Assembly: GCA_027186245.1 (NCBI GenBank)
Contig: CP114484.1
Location: forward strand, 13,650,001 to 13,714,000
Source: Coriaria nepalensis
Lineage: Eukaryota; Streptophyta; Magnoliopsida; Cucurbitales; Coriariaceae
Direction of reading: 5' to 3'
DNA length: 64,000 nucleotides
The notes under the pieces are model-generated. The model worked only from the letters and a program-made list of their open reading frames with translations. It was not told where the DNA came from and made no database searches. The translations under genes and the position numbers were made by a program. The stretch's first letter is position 1. Every line of letters begins with the position of its first letter. Below, in pieces: positions 35,151 through 47,503 of this stretch.

Positions 35151-37751
35151 GATGATGATGATGATAATTTTGAACAGAATGGAACTTTTAGATGATGGGT
35201 TGGTTTATTATTAGTATTATAATAATACCCATATCATGGAAGTGTACCAAAATCATGTCTGTAACTCTTCTGACATGAAGAAAACTAGTTTAGAGAAAGA
35301 GAAATCCGATGTTCAACATGGAGCCTTAAGTTTCAAAGCAACTAGGAAGAATGAAAACAGTGACCCATCAAGAAATTAGTGTAAAACAGAGGGAGGGAGG
35401 GATTGAAATGACAGAAGCTTGAACTGAATCCAAGACACAGCTTTTAAGAAAGATTAATAGTAATGATACTAAGTAACTAACTTTGTACCCTAATAGGGAA
35501 AAAGGTTGAAGATGTGGGAAAATTTGAAGACGAAAGGAACCGCAAAAGCTAAAAATGGAGCTTGGTTTTTGCCATCGAGCTTAGAAAATGAAAACAAAAG
35601 CAAACAGCAAAGCAACAGTCTATGAGTGCGAACATACCTAGGTTTTGAGGATAATTCAATGGAGAAAGCAATGACCCTTTTTTTTTCTTCTCTCTCTAAA
35701 CTTACTCACTAAATAACTCTCCCTCTCTCTAGAGGTCTAAATTGAAGCAACAGAAAGAAAGCTGTAAAACCTAGAGACGTAGACTTCTGCTAGTTCATCA
35801 CTGAAGAAAAGCTAATTGGCAAAGTGCACTGACCAAAAGCCAAAACCCAAAAAAAAGGACCACACCCTTCTCTTGTTTTAGCTTCTCTGTATATAAAACA
35901 AGAAGCAAAAGCATGAAGCCTTCCGAGCTTTATCACATCTCTTTGGAAGAGTCCAAAAAAATTTGCTGCATCATAAAACACTCAATTTATCTCTGCCTAC
36001 CTCTATCTATCTATCTATCTACGATTCTATCTTCTGCCCTCTCTTCAATGAGAGAAATTGTTAAATTGTACTCTTCCGCTGGGTTTTTTGCTGGTAAAAT
36101 AAATCTGTAAAAAAAGAAGGTGAGATAAAGTGGAATCTCGTTTGCACACTTCCAGTTCTAACATTGTCAGCTTATAAGCTCTGCATCTAACTTTTTCCCT
36201 GTTTGTGTTCTATTCGTGCATTGAGATGTTGAAAGGACACTGAATATCATATTCATTTTTCAATCAATATAAAATATCCAATTCACTTAAATGGGATCTC
36301 TCTCTCTCTCTCTGTTTAGACTCTAGATTAGTAGATAGTAAATCTGGGTTGTTCTAAGTAATTAAGAGTCATTAATGAAAGTTAGTCAGACATAAGAAAG
36401 TGTGTTAATGATTGCCATTTTTGTTCCTCTGTTCTCCCTCTGAGTCCATAACACCACATTATGGTTGTTTTATCAAGAACACCAAAAGGCCCCATTAAAG
36501 ACTCTGGTCTCTGCATGACTCTGAAATTTCATACCCAGAAAATTTAATGTCCTAACGCAAGAAAATCCTGACAACCCATGTCCCGCGTTAAAGAAATGAA
36601 ATACCAAGGTAAGTTTTAACGGTTCATCCAGAATCATAATCTAAACTAAACAAGATATTTTACTTTACACCTAGATTGAGATTACAAACATCATCTCTGT
36701 ATATATAAAACTTTGGACCACTTTCTTTTTTTGCAGGTGGAATACATGGAATCCACCTCTTCTATAAAGTAACTGAAACTCTTATCCAGCTACAAAACAA
36801 ATCATTCAAACACTGTGGATGAATCCAGTTGTCATTCATTCATTCATTTTAAAGCAGCTTTTAAAAAGCTTTAAGCATTCAAAGGCACATTTTTGGGATT
36901 GAAATGGTGTGTTGTACTGTTGTTAAGTTCATTATTATTTTGAATTGAGATCATCTTATTGAACAGCACGGACTATAAATTTCAGGCAATCTCTGTGGCT
37001 CTAAATGGCAGAAAAAAGTCCAGACAGGGAAGCAAGAAAGGACTCAGAGCATTATGAATTTTTTTTTTTTTTTTTTATATCCTCAAAAGTGGTCCATCAT
37101 CAGTGCAAGAATAAGGCAATACTAGGCGTATAGAGAAATCAGAGCAGAGTATTTAAAATACCTGAGGAACTGTGGGGCAATCAGCTTTCTTTTCTTTTCT
37201 TTCCTTTTTTTTCAAACCCGGGAACTCTTCCACGCCGGCGATGGCTTGCAAACCCAGCGAGCGGTTGTACTACAACATCACCAGTTAAATCTAAAATATA
37301 ATCTCAAGTGTTGTACAGAGGACTTGACCTCGGGCCAAACTCAGAGAATCACTTGAGCAACCCTTGAGGATCACCATTAGCTTTCTTTCATTGCACTAAC
37401 CTCATCTCTCATGCTGTAAACTTGTCTGCATTTTCACAAAACAAGACAAATTGCAGAATGCAGGGCAATGTTTTTGGATCATGTAGAAGTCTTAAATCGT
37501 GTCAAAATTAAACCTTTAAATCCAAATAATGTCATGTTCAACATGAGTGAATTAAAACAGAAGCGCAGGAGGACAAACTTATGATGTTTACTAGAATATC
37601 TACTACAACTGAACTAATCTCTGTTTTATTTTTACAGCATATCTTTTACTCAGCCAGAGATTTTTCTCATTATTCAACAATTGAGTAAACTAAAATATAG
37701 AAATATGAATAGAAAGAAGTAAAGCTACTCTTTTTTTGCTTGTTTGTTTGG
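35151..37751. other. 2.6 kb between two BELL genes
   Basis: Leader and promoter of the first BELL gene and 3' UTR of the second. It holds a CTAT tetranucleotide run near 36003-36023, a CT run near 36298-36313 and a T run near 37060. A GC-richer patch at about 37215-37365 might be a transposon remnant; it has no ORF. Confidence 0.4.
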
Positions 37752-39566
37752 TCAGATTACAAAATCTTGTAGCAAAGAAGTTCCAAATCTACATGTAGCC
37801 ATTGACTCAAGCCCCACAGAGGAAGCATCCTCTGCATTACTACTTACAGTTTGGGCCCCACCGGAAACGGAATATTCTTCCTTCTCAAAGCGACGGAGCT
37901 CTAAAGAAAGTGATACATCATTGCCAACACAAAAATAACCCAACTTTGATATGTCACATGTGGTAACATCGCCTGGAAAGTTATCGTCACAATTCCGGCC
38001 TGATTGCTTAATGTCTTGCGCATTGTTATCATCCTTCTGTGGATTTTCTGGTGAAGATTTAAGATCTATCAAAGAATCTCCGAATTCCTTCTTATGCATC
38101 TCCTCAACCATAGGTTTCCACAGACGAACTCGAGCATTTATAAACCAATTCGCAACCTGGACATATTAATGATATTGTGTAAATCCTTTACATCGCAATG
38201 ATAAGAAAATGATTGCAAATGTATCTATATACATATGTAGTTCGTCGTACCTGATTTTTTGTCAACCCAGTCTCTCTTGCTAGCATAATTTTCTCCGAAT
38301 CCTTCGGGTATCTGTGTATCAAAAAGCCGAATACTCTCATGAAAGAAGAATCAAAGTACAACTGAAAAATGTAATAACGTTTTTTATAAAGAAAATTTGG
38401 GGACGTACGGATGAAGGAAATGTTCAAACAGCCAAGCACGGAGAATCGAAACGGAGGTTTGAGGAAGGCCTCTTTGAGGCCTCCAAGAATGCGGGGACAG
38501 ACCAAGATGTTGAAAATAAGTTTGTTGTCTGAGCTGCTGGTCTACATAGCGGAGAGACGGTATTATATCTTGACCACTTAGTGAAGAATCTTGCTCTTCC
38601 AAGATTCTCCTGTTGACCAGAATCTGCTCGCTAATTGCATCCCGCAATCGTCGGAAGTGGCTGGAAATTGTTTGGAGAGCAAGTTCCATGTATGACTCTG
38701 CTGCCCCAATTCCCATTACCGTGTTAAATGATGACACCATAGTTTTCATCTGATGGCAGTATAGCTTGTATCTTCTATCTACCTATAAAAGTGTTAGATC
38801 ACTGTTAAGCTTTAAAGAATAAGAATTCGTTTATTTAGAGGACCTAGCTGTTGGTTTTTACCTCATTTAACATGGACAAAAGTTTGTTACTTCTATTCTT
38901 CAAGTCTCGACGCTCTAAAGGCGATAGCTCGGTAGATAAGTTAGCCTTCAAATCTCGGTTGTTAGATCCTCCATCTGGATCAGTTTCATTGAAGTTATTC
39001 TTTTTGTTAAACTTAAACTCCTTCAAAGCCTCTTGAACATTAACCACTTCATCAAGCAATTGTTGTGCCGCCTTGAGGTATTTCGAGCTAAACATAGTGT
39101 TTGAAGAAAAACCAGGCACGTTGTATAGCTGATAGAGATCCGAGGTTGTTCTATGAGACAAAGCCTCTGTTTTGAAAGTAGTGTGTTTTCCTTCATCCGC
39201 TTCACAACCTACTGGACATATTTCTAATATCGGAGGATGAGAATTCAAGAACGAAAATGAAGGGTCGGAGATAGAACTATGGACTAACTGTGATCCGAGG
39301 CTCAATGACAATCCATCTTGATCGCTTGCTTCGGATTTTTCCTGGTCCACAAAGGCTTGAAAACCAATTCTGGTGTCTATAGGTGGTGGCAATCCTTGAG
39401 ACAAGATATCAGAGTAGGGTCCAAGATAATGATGTTGATTCGAGTCTAACGAGATGTTACCAGAACATAAAGGCGGTTCCGAATAAGAACTGAACTTCTG
39501 GTCTCCTGCGTAAGGAGCCAGCATAGCATCTCTTTGATTGCTCAAGTTTTGGACATAAGTAGCCAT
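37752..39566 (-). CDS. BEL1-like TALE homeodomain protein (BLH3/BLH10-like)
   Basis: Four exons: 38862-39566, 38409-38782, 38251-38311 and 37752-38156, 514 residues. SKY box [21 protein letters not shown] domain from [16 protein letters not shown], and TALE homeodomain with Pro360-Tyr361-Pro362 and [20 protein letters not shown]-terminal GLSLSLG and C-terminal VSLSLEL are ZIBEL-type motifs. Function as KNOX partner is inferred from the family. Exon 3 is 61 nt in both BELL genes and all intron phases agree, as expected for an old tandem duplication. The ATG follows a probable 5' UTR intron (about 39585-39763). Two CACGTG boxes lie upstream at 40161 and 40187. Confidence 0.92.
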
Positions 39567-40679
39567 TTCTTTTACTTAAACTTCCTGGGAAAATGATCAA
39601 TGTGATCAATCGATAGTAAAACAAAACATAAATACATTTTGTTTCTGAATTCTTTCCATCAACAACTAAACAAACAGTTAGTAAACTAAGAACATAAACT
39701 CCATACTGAGATTATTACAGTATTAGGGAATCGAATTCTGTAAGAAACTGACAGTAACATACCTGAAGCTGCAAGGACCTAAGAATGAAACTGCGGTCGT
39801 CGTGGGAGGCAGCTCTTCGGGAACCAAAAATAAAAATAAAAAGAGAGACTATCCCTATTCCCTACCCTCGTAAAAAAGGAGACAGACCAAAATGATTATA
39901 ATATAGACTCAAACAAACAGCAACCTCCTTATGATTGAAACAACGGCACCAACTCAACCAAATATGACATTAAAATAAACCACAACGGCACCAACTTCAT
40001 TATTCTATTGGTTCAATGCGTTAAAAAAGTGTGTTTTTTTCCCCCCTTTTTTTGAAGGAAGAAAAAACAAAAGAACAAAAAGAGAAGAACAGGGGAATAT
40101 CATATCATATGATACATTCATTGTCAGTCATGTAATCATGAATCATTTGAGAGTTTCTCTCACGTGTGAGAACAACAGATAGCTAGCACGTGAAAAAACA
40201 ATAAATAAATATTTTTTTTTAAAATGTGTTTTAGAAGATTCTTAATAAGACAGGGAAATTACTTTTGATTTGCTTAATAAGAAGGCTCGAACTACACCAC
40301 TAACCACCAGTTGGTACAAGAACACCTACATTTAGGCTATGTATCCCATTTTGCTTAACCCTGTCTTCAAGCATTTCTTTTGTTTATAGGAGTTAAATGA
40401 AGGTGGTTGAAAATGGAGGTTATGCTGGAGATGCGGTGGTTACTGGTAGTTATACCATTTATTGTATGGAATATCGATTTATTGGATATAAAAAAATGAA
40501 TGGAGTGGTAGATAATGGAACCAATTATTTATCCATTGAAGCAGAGCTTCTCAAGTTGATTACACATTTATTTATTTTAATTTTAGACGCAATATTATTT
40601 TAATATTTTTTTTGTTTTGTGATTGGGTGTGCAAATTAAGTAGCAAAGATGATGATAATGATGATCATGATTAGAATAA
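39567..40679. other. BELL gene leader and upstream DNA
   Basis: No separate gene. Open frames are short and featureless. Confidence 0.45.
40161..40192. promoter_or_regulatory. Pair of G-boxes upstream of BELL gene
   Basis: CACGTG at 40161-40166 and again at 40187-40192, about 600 bp upstream of the BLH3/10-like ATG. These are ACGT-core sites for bZIP and bHLH factors. Binding is not shown. Confidence 0.35.
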
Positions 40680-40966
40680 CTTAAAGAGAGAAGATTTTGG
40701 ATTTTTCTGGTTGCCCAACCAGTGCTACATATGAACTCCAATGGCATCCAAGTACAAGCTGCTCCTCCCATGGAAGCCAACCACCTTCCCTTCCGTCGTT
40801 GTTGAGGTGAAAAACGCTCCTATCTCCTCTCCAAACGAACCATATTTGCCTCTGCTAGTGAAAAACGTAAGTGATTTCACTACTTTACTCCTCTCATCTC
40901 TGCTGCTTATGGGTCCATAGTATCCTGATATGCAACTCAACACCTCATGTGGATGCTCTAACTTCA
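40680..40966 (-). pseudogene. Last-exon relic of a jacalin-related lectin
   Basis: After a good acceptor (TTTTGTAG|CTGAAG, minus strand) the exon reads LEHPHEVLSCISGYYG, RGKYGSFGEEIGAFFTS and EGKVVGFHGRSSLYLDAIGVHM. This is the C-terminal half of a jacalin (mannose-binding) domain. A TAG at 40725-40727 then falls exactly where Gln is expected, and HWLGNQKNPKSS continues in frame after it. No earlier exon is visible; DNA upstream is filled by retrotransposons. In Arabidopsis a jacalin gene lies next to BLH10, so this is probably the remains of that gene. Confidence 0.75.
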
Positions 40967-40999
40967 GCTACAAAAGCCAACAACAACAATAGTGAACGC

Positions 41000-41712
41000 T
41001 AATTAGTGTTGATTAATTTAGAGATTGATTATTACAAACAACTTGGTTAAGTAAAACTAATCATAATTGCTACTGGTTAGATTTTAATATGCTCGGTTGA
41101 AGTTGTAACAAGAGCAAGAGAATTAATAACATAGGAAAGGTTTTTCTTTGCTTATTATGTAAAAATATAATTGTCTTGCATTATTTTCCAATGAAAAATT
41201 ACATGGCTTAAAAGGAAAATGTGAAATAATTTATCCTCATAACCATACTTAGAACTGACCAAAACATATTAAAAAAGTACTTAACATTAACTATTAATCT
41301 GACTAATTAAAGTTTGGACAAAAATAAAGAAAATAAAATATAAAAAAATAGACTTACTTTGACAGACTATTTTTATAGATTTTTGTTGTCAATGGACAAA
41401 TCTATCCATAATGCATTTCAAACTAGCTTCCACATGTTTAGAATCACGAACGAAAATTATTGGCATGATCATGTTCATTATAGAATTCAAATTTGGCTTC
41501 TGATTTGTTCTGCAAGTAAACCAAAAACTTAAGAAAATTTGAGATTGAATTGATCATAACTTGTGCTGGGATAAACCAATATGAGTGATTCAAATTGCTA
41601 TAAGTTGGTATTGGAGAGATCTAACTGATAGTATATGAGTCAATGATAGGTTAATAAGAAGAACAAAGGTCAACCTGAAAGTCAGATTTCAAAAAATAAG
41701 CAATTTCTAACA
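41000..41712 (-). other. Possible LTR of the minus-strand copia element
   Basis: Immediately after the pol ORF the minus strand reads GGAGTGTTAGAAATTGC: a purine stretch followed by TGTTAG, a plausible 3' LTR start at about 41712. The far end is not defined and no second LTR copy was found, so the limit near 41000 is a guess. Confidence 0.3.
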
Positions 41713-44150
41713 CTCCGTTTTGATTGGTTTGGGTATCACTCTCATCTTTTCTCCGAACATTTCAAACTTAAAAGCTGAAAGAGACTTTGTGAAAATATTT
41801 TCATTTTGCACCTCTGAAGAATAATGCAGCAACTTGATTTTCCCTTCCTTAATCCTTTTCCTTATGCCATGAAATTTGACTTGAATGTGTTTAGTCATAC
41901 CAAAGTGAATTAGATTCTTAGAAATGACTATTGCTGACTTACTATCACAATGTATTACGGTAAGACCTTCTTGAGCAAATCCCAAATCAACCATGATCTT
42001 TTTAAGCCAAACACATTGATTGGTTGGATGTACAGTTGCAACATTCTTGGCTTCAGTAGTGGATTGAGCCACAATGCCTTACTTCTTTGAGCTCCAACAG
42101 AAAACTCTTGAGTTGAGAGAGAAGTAATATCCACTTGTGTTTTAAGAGTCATCACCTGACCCTGCCCAATCACTATCAACAAACCCTTCCAATTTAGGTT
42201 CAACTTCTTCAAATAGAATTCCATGATCAGTAGTGCCCTTAAGGTACCTCAACACCCTCTTTGATGATCCAAGATGAATTTGGCTTGGATTGTGCATGAA
42301 TCGAGAAAGCAAATTGATGAAGTACATCAACTCAGGTCTGGTTGTTGTAAGATACATAAGACCTTTAATTAAACTTCTGAAATGAGTCTCATTCACTCTC
42401 TTAGCACCATATTATCTTATCAACTTCTCATTTGCAACCAAAGGAGTAGTAACTGGTTTGCTAGACTCCATCTTGAATTTATTTAAAAGATTCTTAGCAT
42501 ATTTTTCTTAAGAAATAAAGATCCTTCCAGATAGTTGCTTGACTTCCATTCCCACGAAAAACTTCATCAATCCAAGACCAGTCATCTCAAATACTGATTG
42601 CACCTCAGTTTTGAGTTTCAACATCATACCATCATCATTTCCAGTTATCAACAGATTATCAACATACAATGAAGTGATAATAAAGGATGTACCTGACTTC
42701 TTGACATAAAGAGTGGCATCACTTTCACTCCCAATGAAGCATGAGGTTAAGAGATGAGAGTTTATCCTACTGTACTAAGCTCTAGAAGTCTGCTTCATAC
42801 CATACAAGGCCTTGCCCAGTTTGAGAATCTTGTCTTCTTGTCCCTTGATCTCAAAACCTTATGGATGATCGACATAAATGTATTCTTCAATAATCTCATT
42901 CAAGAAGGCAGATTTGACATAAATTGATGATCTGATGGTGTTCAACCTAGCCACTAGAGCAAAATTTTCTAAGTATTCGACCCATTGTAGTTGAGAAGAG
43001 GAACCTTTAACCACTAACATTGCCTTGTACTTGTTGATAGTATCATTAACATTTTGCTTGAGTTTGAAGATCCATTTTACTCCAATCACCTTTTGTTATT
43101 TTGGCCTCTCAACCAGCTTCCATGTTTGATTTTTCTCAATTATGGTCAACTCCTCCTTCATTGTATTTTCCCAATGATCATCTTATATCTCTTTATTGAA
43201 TGTCATTGGTTCATAAACAACAACATTGCACTTTTGATAAACATCATCAAGTGACCCGAATCTTTGGATAATTGGTTCTTCATCAGAATCAGATCTAGCC
43301 TCTTTTAGAATTGATACATTCTGATTTTCAGTAATGAAATCAAAGTAATCAATATCACCATCTTCTGGATTTCATTTGAACTTTGTTTATTTATCAAATG
43401 AAACATCTTGAGCATTTGTAACCCTATTCCTTACTGGAATGAACACCTTGTACCTTTTGGAGTCATGACAATAGCCAACAATGAAGCATTTTTCAATCTT
43501 TTTAGCAAATTTGTCTCTTCTTGCATCTAGAATATGCATGAAGAAAATTGATCCAAACACTCTTAGGTGAGAAACACAGGGTTTGGTCTTGTACCAAGCT
43601 TCATAAAGAGTCATATCACTGACAAATTTTGTTGGCAATATGCTCAGTTTGTAAACAATTGTGTTGGTTCCTTCTACCCAAAACTTCATTGGCATTTGTT
43701 TCTCAAACAATATGCTCTTTATCATATCTGTGATGGTTCAATTTTTTCTCTTAGATACCTCATTTTCTTTAGGGTTATAGGGAACTGTAAACCGATGCTT
43801 TATCCCTTTTGCTTCACATAAGTTATTGAACTCAATGAGGATATATTCTCCTCCATTGTCAGATCTCAATGTTTTGATCTTCTTCTCACTTTCAGTTTCA
43901 ACCAGATTCTTGAATTTCTTGAATATATTCATAACTTTTGATTTTGTTTAAGAAAATCGATCCAACAATATCTTGACATATCATTAATGAAATTTAGGAA
44001 ATACCTTCTTTTATTTAAAGATGATACTTTGAGAGGTTCACACACACCCGAGTGGATTAGCTCAAGCTTATCTTCTGCTCTACTAGCTTGATTCTTAGGA
44101 AACTGTTTCTTTTTCATTTTCCCTAGCTGGCATTCTTCACAGACTTTAGT
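41707..44150 (-). mobile_element. Broken Ty1/copia retrotransposon pol (minus strand)
   Basis: From high to low coordinate: GAG-pre-integrase/zinc-finger end (CEECQLGK near 44115-44145), integrase core (LELIHSGVCEP, RSDNGGEY, VPYNPKENE), integrase C-terminal part (VFGSIFFMHI near 43560), reverse transcriptase start (VKWIFKLKQNVND near 43080), the RT end (LMYLTTTRPELMY near 42350) and RNase H (LLHYSSEVQNENIFTKSL near 41800). The order integrase-RT-RNase H marks copia. Several frame breaks and stops separate the blocks, so it is inactive. Gag and the 5' LTR are missing; it stops where the plus-strand element begins. Confidence 0.85.
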
Positions 44151-44155
44151 TTAAA

Positions 44156-45600
44156 GCTGAATCTGAGGCTTATTCGTAACTTTGTTGGTTGCAAATGGAT
44201 ATTTTGAATCAAGAGAAAACCTGATGGGAGTTTCGACTTGTATAAAGCACGACTTATTGTCAAGGGTTTTAATCAACGTCCTGGTCTCGACTATACCAAA
44301 ATTTTTAGTCCGGATGTTAAGCTGGTAACCATTTACACCATTATCTCTCTCGCCAATATGCATGGATGGCCTATGTAGCAACTTGATGTCTCCAACACTT
44401 TCCTTCATAGTAACTTAACTAAAGACGTTTACATAGCTCAACTACTGGGTTTCATTGACATTGCTCATCCTACTCATGTTTTCTCATCCTACTTCGTAAA
44501 TCCATGTATGGTATGAAGTAAGCTCCATGAGTGTGGTATCAATCGCTTAGCACGACACTTCAAAATCTTGGTTTCATTCAAGCCAAGTTAAACACGTCAC
44601 TCTTCATACTTTATATCGGTTCCTCCACTATCTACTTCCTTGCCTACGTTGATGATCTCTTAATTATCGGTCATAAATCTACCATCATCTCTACCATCAT
44701 TGCCAAATTAAGTGACTTATTCTCTGTCAAGGACCTCGGCTCCCTCTCCTACTTCCTTGGTATCGAATTCCTACATTGTGCCAAGGGTGTCTTGCTAAGC
44801 CAACACAAGTATGTCTCAGATATTCTACGCCGATACAAATAAATGGCGCCACAAGAGCTCCCACTCTCCTGCTAACGATGACCCACTGCCGGACGCCACT
44901 CCATACCATCAACTGGTCGGTACTCTTCAATACTTAACACTTACTCGCTCGGACATCGCATTTCCCGTCAACTGCTTGGCTCAGCACATGCAACGTTATA
45001 CTTCCTCAAAGTGGTTGGCGGTAGGTAAAACGACTTGTACGCTACTTGAAAGGGACACTATCACATGGACTCTTTATTCGTCGCTCGTCATCCCGCACCC
45101 TTACCGCTTACTTCGATGTGGATTGGGCTAGAAATCCTGACAACCGATCTTCTACCTCAACCTTTCTTATCTTTCTAGGCCCAAACCCCATTACTTGGAG
45201 CACTCATAAGCAATGATCCACTGCACACTTTTCCACTGAAATGGAGTATCTGCCCTAGCATGTGCTGCCTCTAAGTTACAATAGATTTGTAACTTATTTT
45301 TTGAACTCTTGATTTCGCTATCACAACCGCCTACCCCTTTTTGTGATAACATTAGCACCACTCAACTCTCACTTAATCCAGTTATGCACTCACGGAAGAA
45401 ACATATTGCTATCGACGTTCACTTCATTCGAGATCTCATCGCTAAAGGACTCATTAATGTATCCTACATTGACACGGGTGGCCAACTCGTGGACCTCATG
45501 ACCAAGCCCCCTACCTCGTTATCGTTTTCAACTTCTTCATTCCAAAATGGCCATCGCGGATGGGCCACTGATTTTGCAGGGCGTATAAGGGAATAATTCC
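44156..45600 (+). mobile_element. Broken Ty1/copia retrotransposon RT-RNase H (plus strand)
   Basis: A second copia pol fragment of a different lineage in the opposite orientation. RT blocks include YKARLIVKGFNQ, FSPDVKLVTI, FLAYVDDLLIIG (the catalytic YVDD is intact, near 44640) and FSVKDLGSLSYFLGIEF; RNase H remnants run to about 45500. There are many in-frame stops and shifts (for example stops near 44375 and 44838). No LTR recognised. It probably inserted into, or recombined with, the minus-strand element, giving a head-to-head junction near 44150. Confidence 0.82.
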
Positions 45601-47503
45601 CATTCCCACTTTCACGTTCTTTCCTTTGTATTATAGTCAAACATTTCCTTATATCTCCATTACATTTATTCTTCTGTATATTTCCTTAATAAGTAAAGGC
45701 TGTTCTGCTATATGTACACGTAAATAGTGTTAATACAAAGTTGAGGTTTATTTACTATAATGAAACTAAGGTTGACCCAACAAACATTTTACCAAACTTA
45801 GAAGAATAAAATGGCCGATTAAAGAGACTAACCAACATTAATTGTACCGACAGCTCGATGTAAAACCACTCTAACAGCAACATGCAGGCCACTCCATTTT
45901 TTTGGGCTTCCTAATGTTTTATTGGGCCTAGATTGGGCCGAAGGCGTTTGTGGGCTTTGAACTTTAATGTGATTTCATAAGAGGTAACTTGATTAAGTTA
46001 TTATAGATCTAATACCAAAATTAGCGACAAATGAAAGGAGGGACGGAATGTCCTGTGTCTAGAGAACACGATACTTTAGCGTGCAAGTGATCGAACGGGA
46101 AGATAAAGGAGACCAAGCCTTTTGAGATTTATACAAACGTAAGGACAACAACTCCTTGTCTCCTTCTGTAATCTGCTTGTCTGTGTTGTGACTTGCAAGT
46201 ATGAGATACCCTCCATATCATCCATGTGCTTCTGCCATTATTTTCTCATCAATCTCTCTTTTTTCTTTTTTTTTTTTGTTTCCTTCTGTTTCAAGCACAA
46301 ATGTCATCCGGAATCATAGGTTAGCCCCACTTTCAGACTGAGAGGAACATTCACTTTCGACGTGGATCGGAAATCATCATTACCGGCTACTATTCCTTTA
46401 TTATAATAATCATAGTTGCTAGTTTTTTGGTATCTCTTTTTTTTTTAAGGTCGTTTAATTAAAGAGATTATTGATATATATATTTAAAAAAAAAAAAAGA
46501 TTTAGTGTATACGGTTTGTTTCCGTACGTTAAAAGGAATCATACATAATTACTGTTGTAATTAAAAAACATATACATAGTTTTGTATTATATTATTTGTT
46601 CTGGGACGAGGAAAAGTAGAGGCAGCACAGCACCGACGTAAACGGAACGGAGATAAAGCGGGATATTGATCAACAGAGAGAAACAAACGGCGGAAGAACG
46701 GTGTTCCATGTCCCGTTTGTTAAGGGAATTCGTTCGATTACGTATTATTGCATGAGAAGGGCAAAAACAGAGACGTTAAGAATCGAAATATTACATTTTT
46801 TGTCGCACAGAAGTAAATGACAACCAAGAAGACAACAAATATCACATGGAATCGATCTATGGTAAGTTAGATAAGTTTAGTTAGGGCACTTGGATAAATT
46901 AATATATACAATTATATATGGTACGGGACCAAGTGATGAGATAACACGTGCGAGACAAACAGAGAAGATGATCTCTTGTAGGAAGGAAGTAGATAACACG
47001 AACATGGTTTAGCTCTTGTCTGAAATCAATAAATAATAGCCTGCTTTGGTGTGGTCGACCCTACTGTCGCCTATCTAAACACCTAATCCCACACTTCATT
47101 CTAAACACTCGAATGTTTATGATAATTTTTATAAATAACTCTTACTAATTCAAAACCAATATCATGATCGTAAAACTGTAAAAAGTATCGGCTGAGAGTT
47201 ATGTCTGAAAAAAGAAAATAGATTAAGAAAATATCTTAAGACATCTCATGAGTGCAATAAATGTTTCCAGCCTGTTTTTAGTAATCTCATATCATTTTCC
47301 ATGATAATAATTACTAATTAATTTGCTTTTTCTTTAGCCTCGGGCACTGATCCTAATTCAAATTTCCTTTTTTTTTTGCTTACAATTATCGTCGTTTAGT
47401 TCCTTTACTTGAAAAAATGTTATAATTCAAATCATTCGAGAGAAATTTATATATATATATATATATAACCTACGACATTGTTTCATTTCTGAGCTCAATA
47501 ACC
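45601..47503. other. 1.9-kb spacer with orphan promoter-like motifs
   Basis: Four TGGGC motifs cluster at about 45902-45957, and a minus-strand TATA-like GTATAAATC lies near 46126-46134. No ORF follows either. A TA run at about 47450-47467 before CCTACG may serve as the TATA of the beta-galactosidase gene. Confidence 0.4.
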
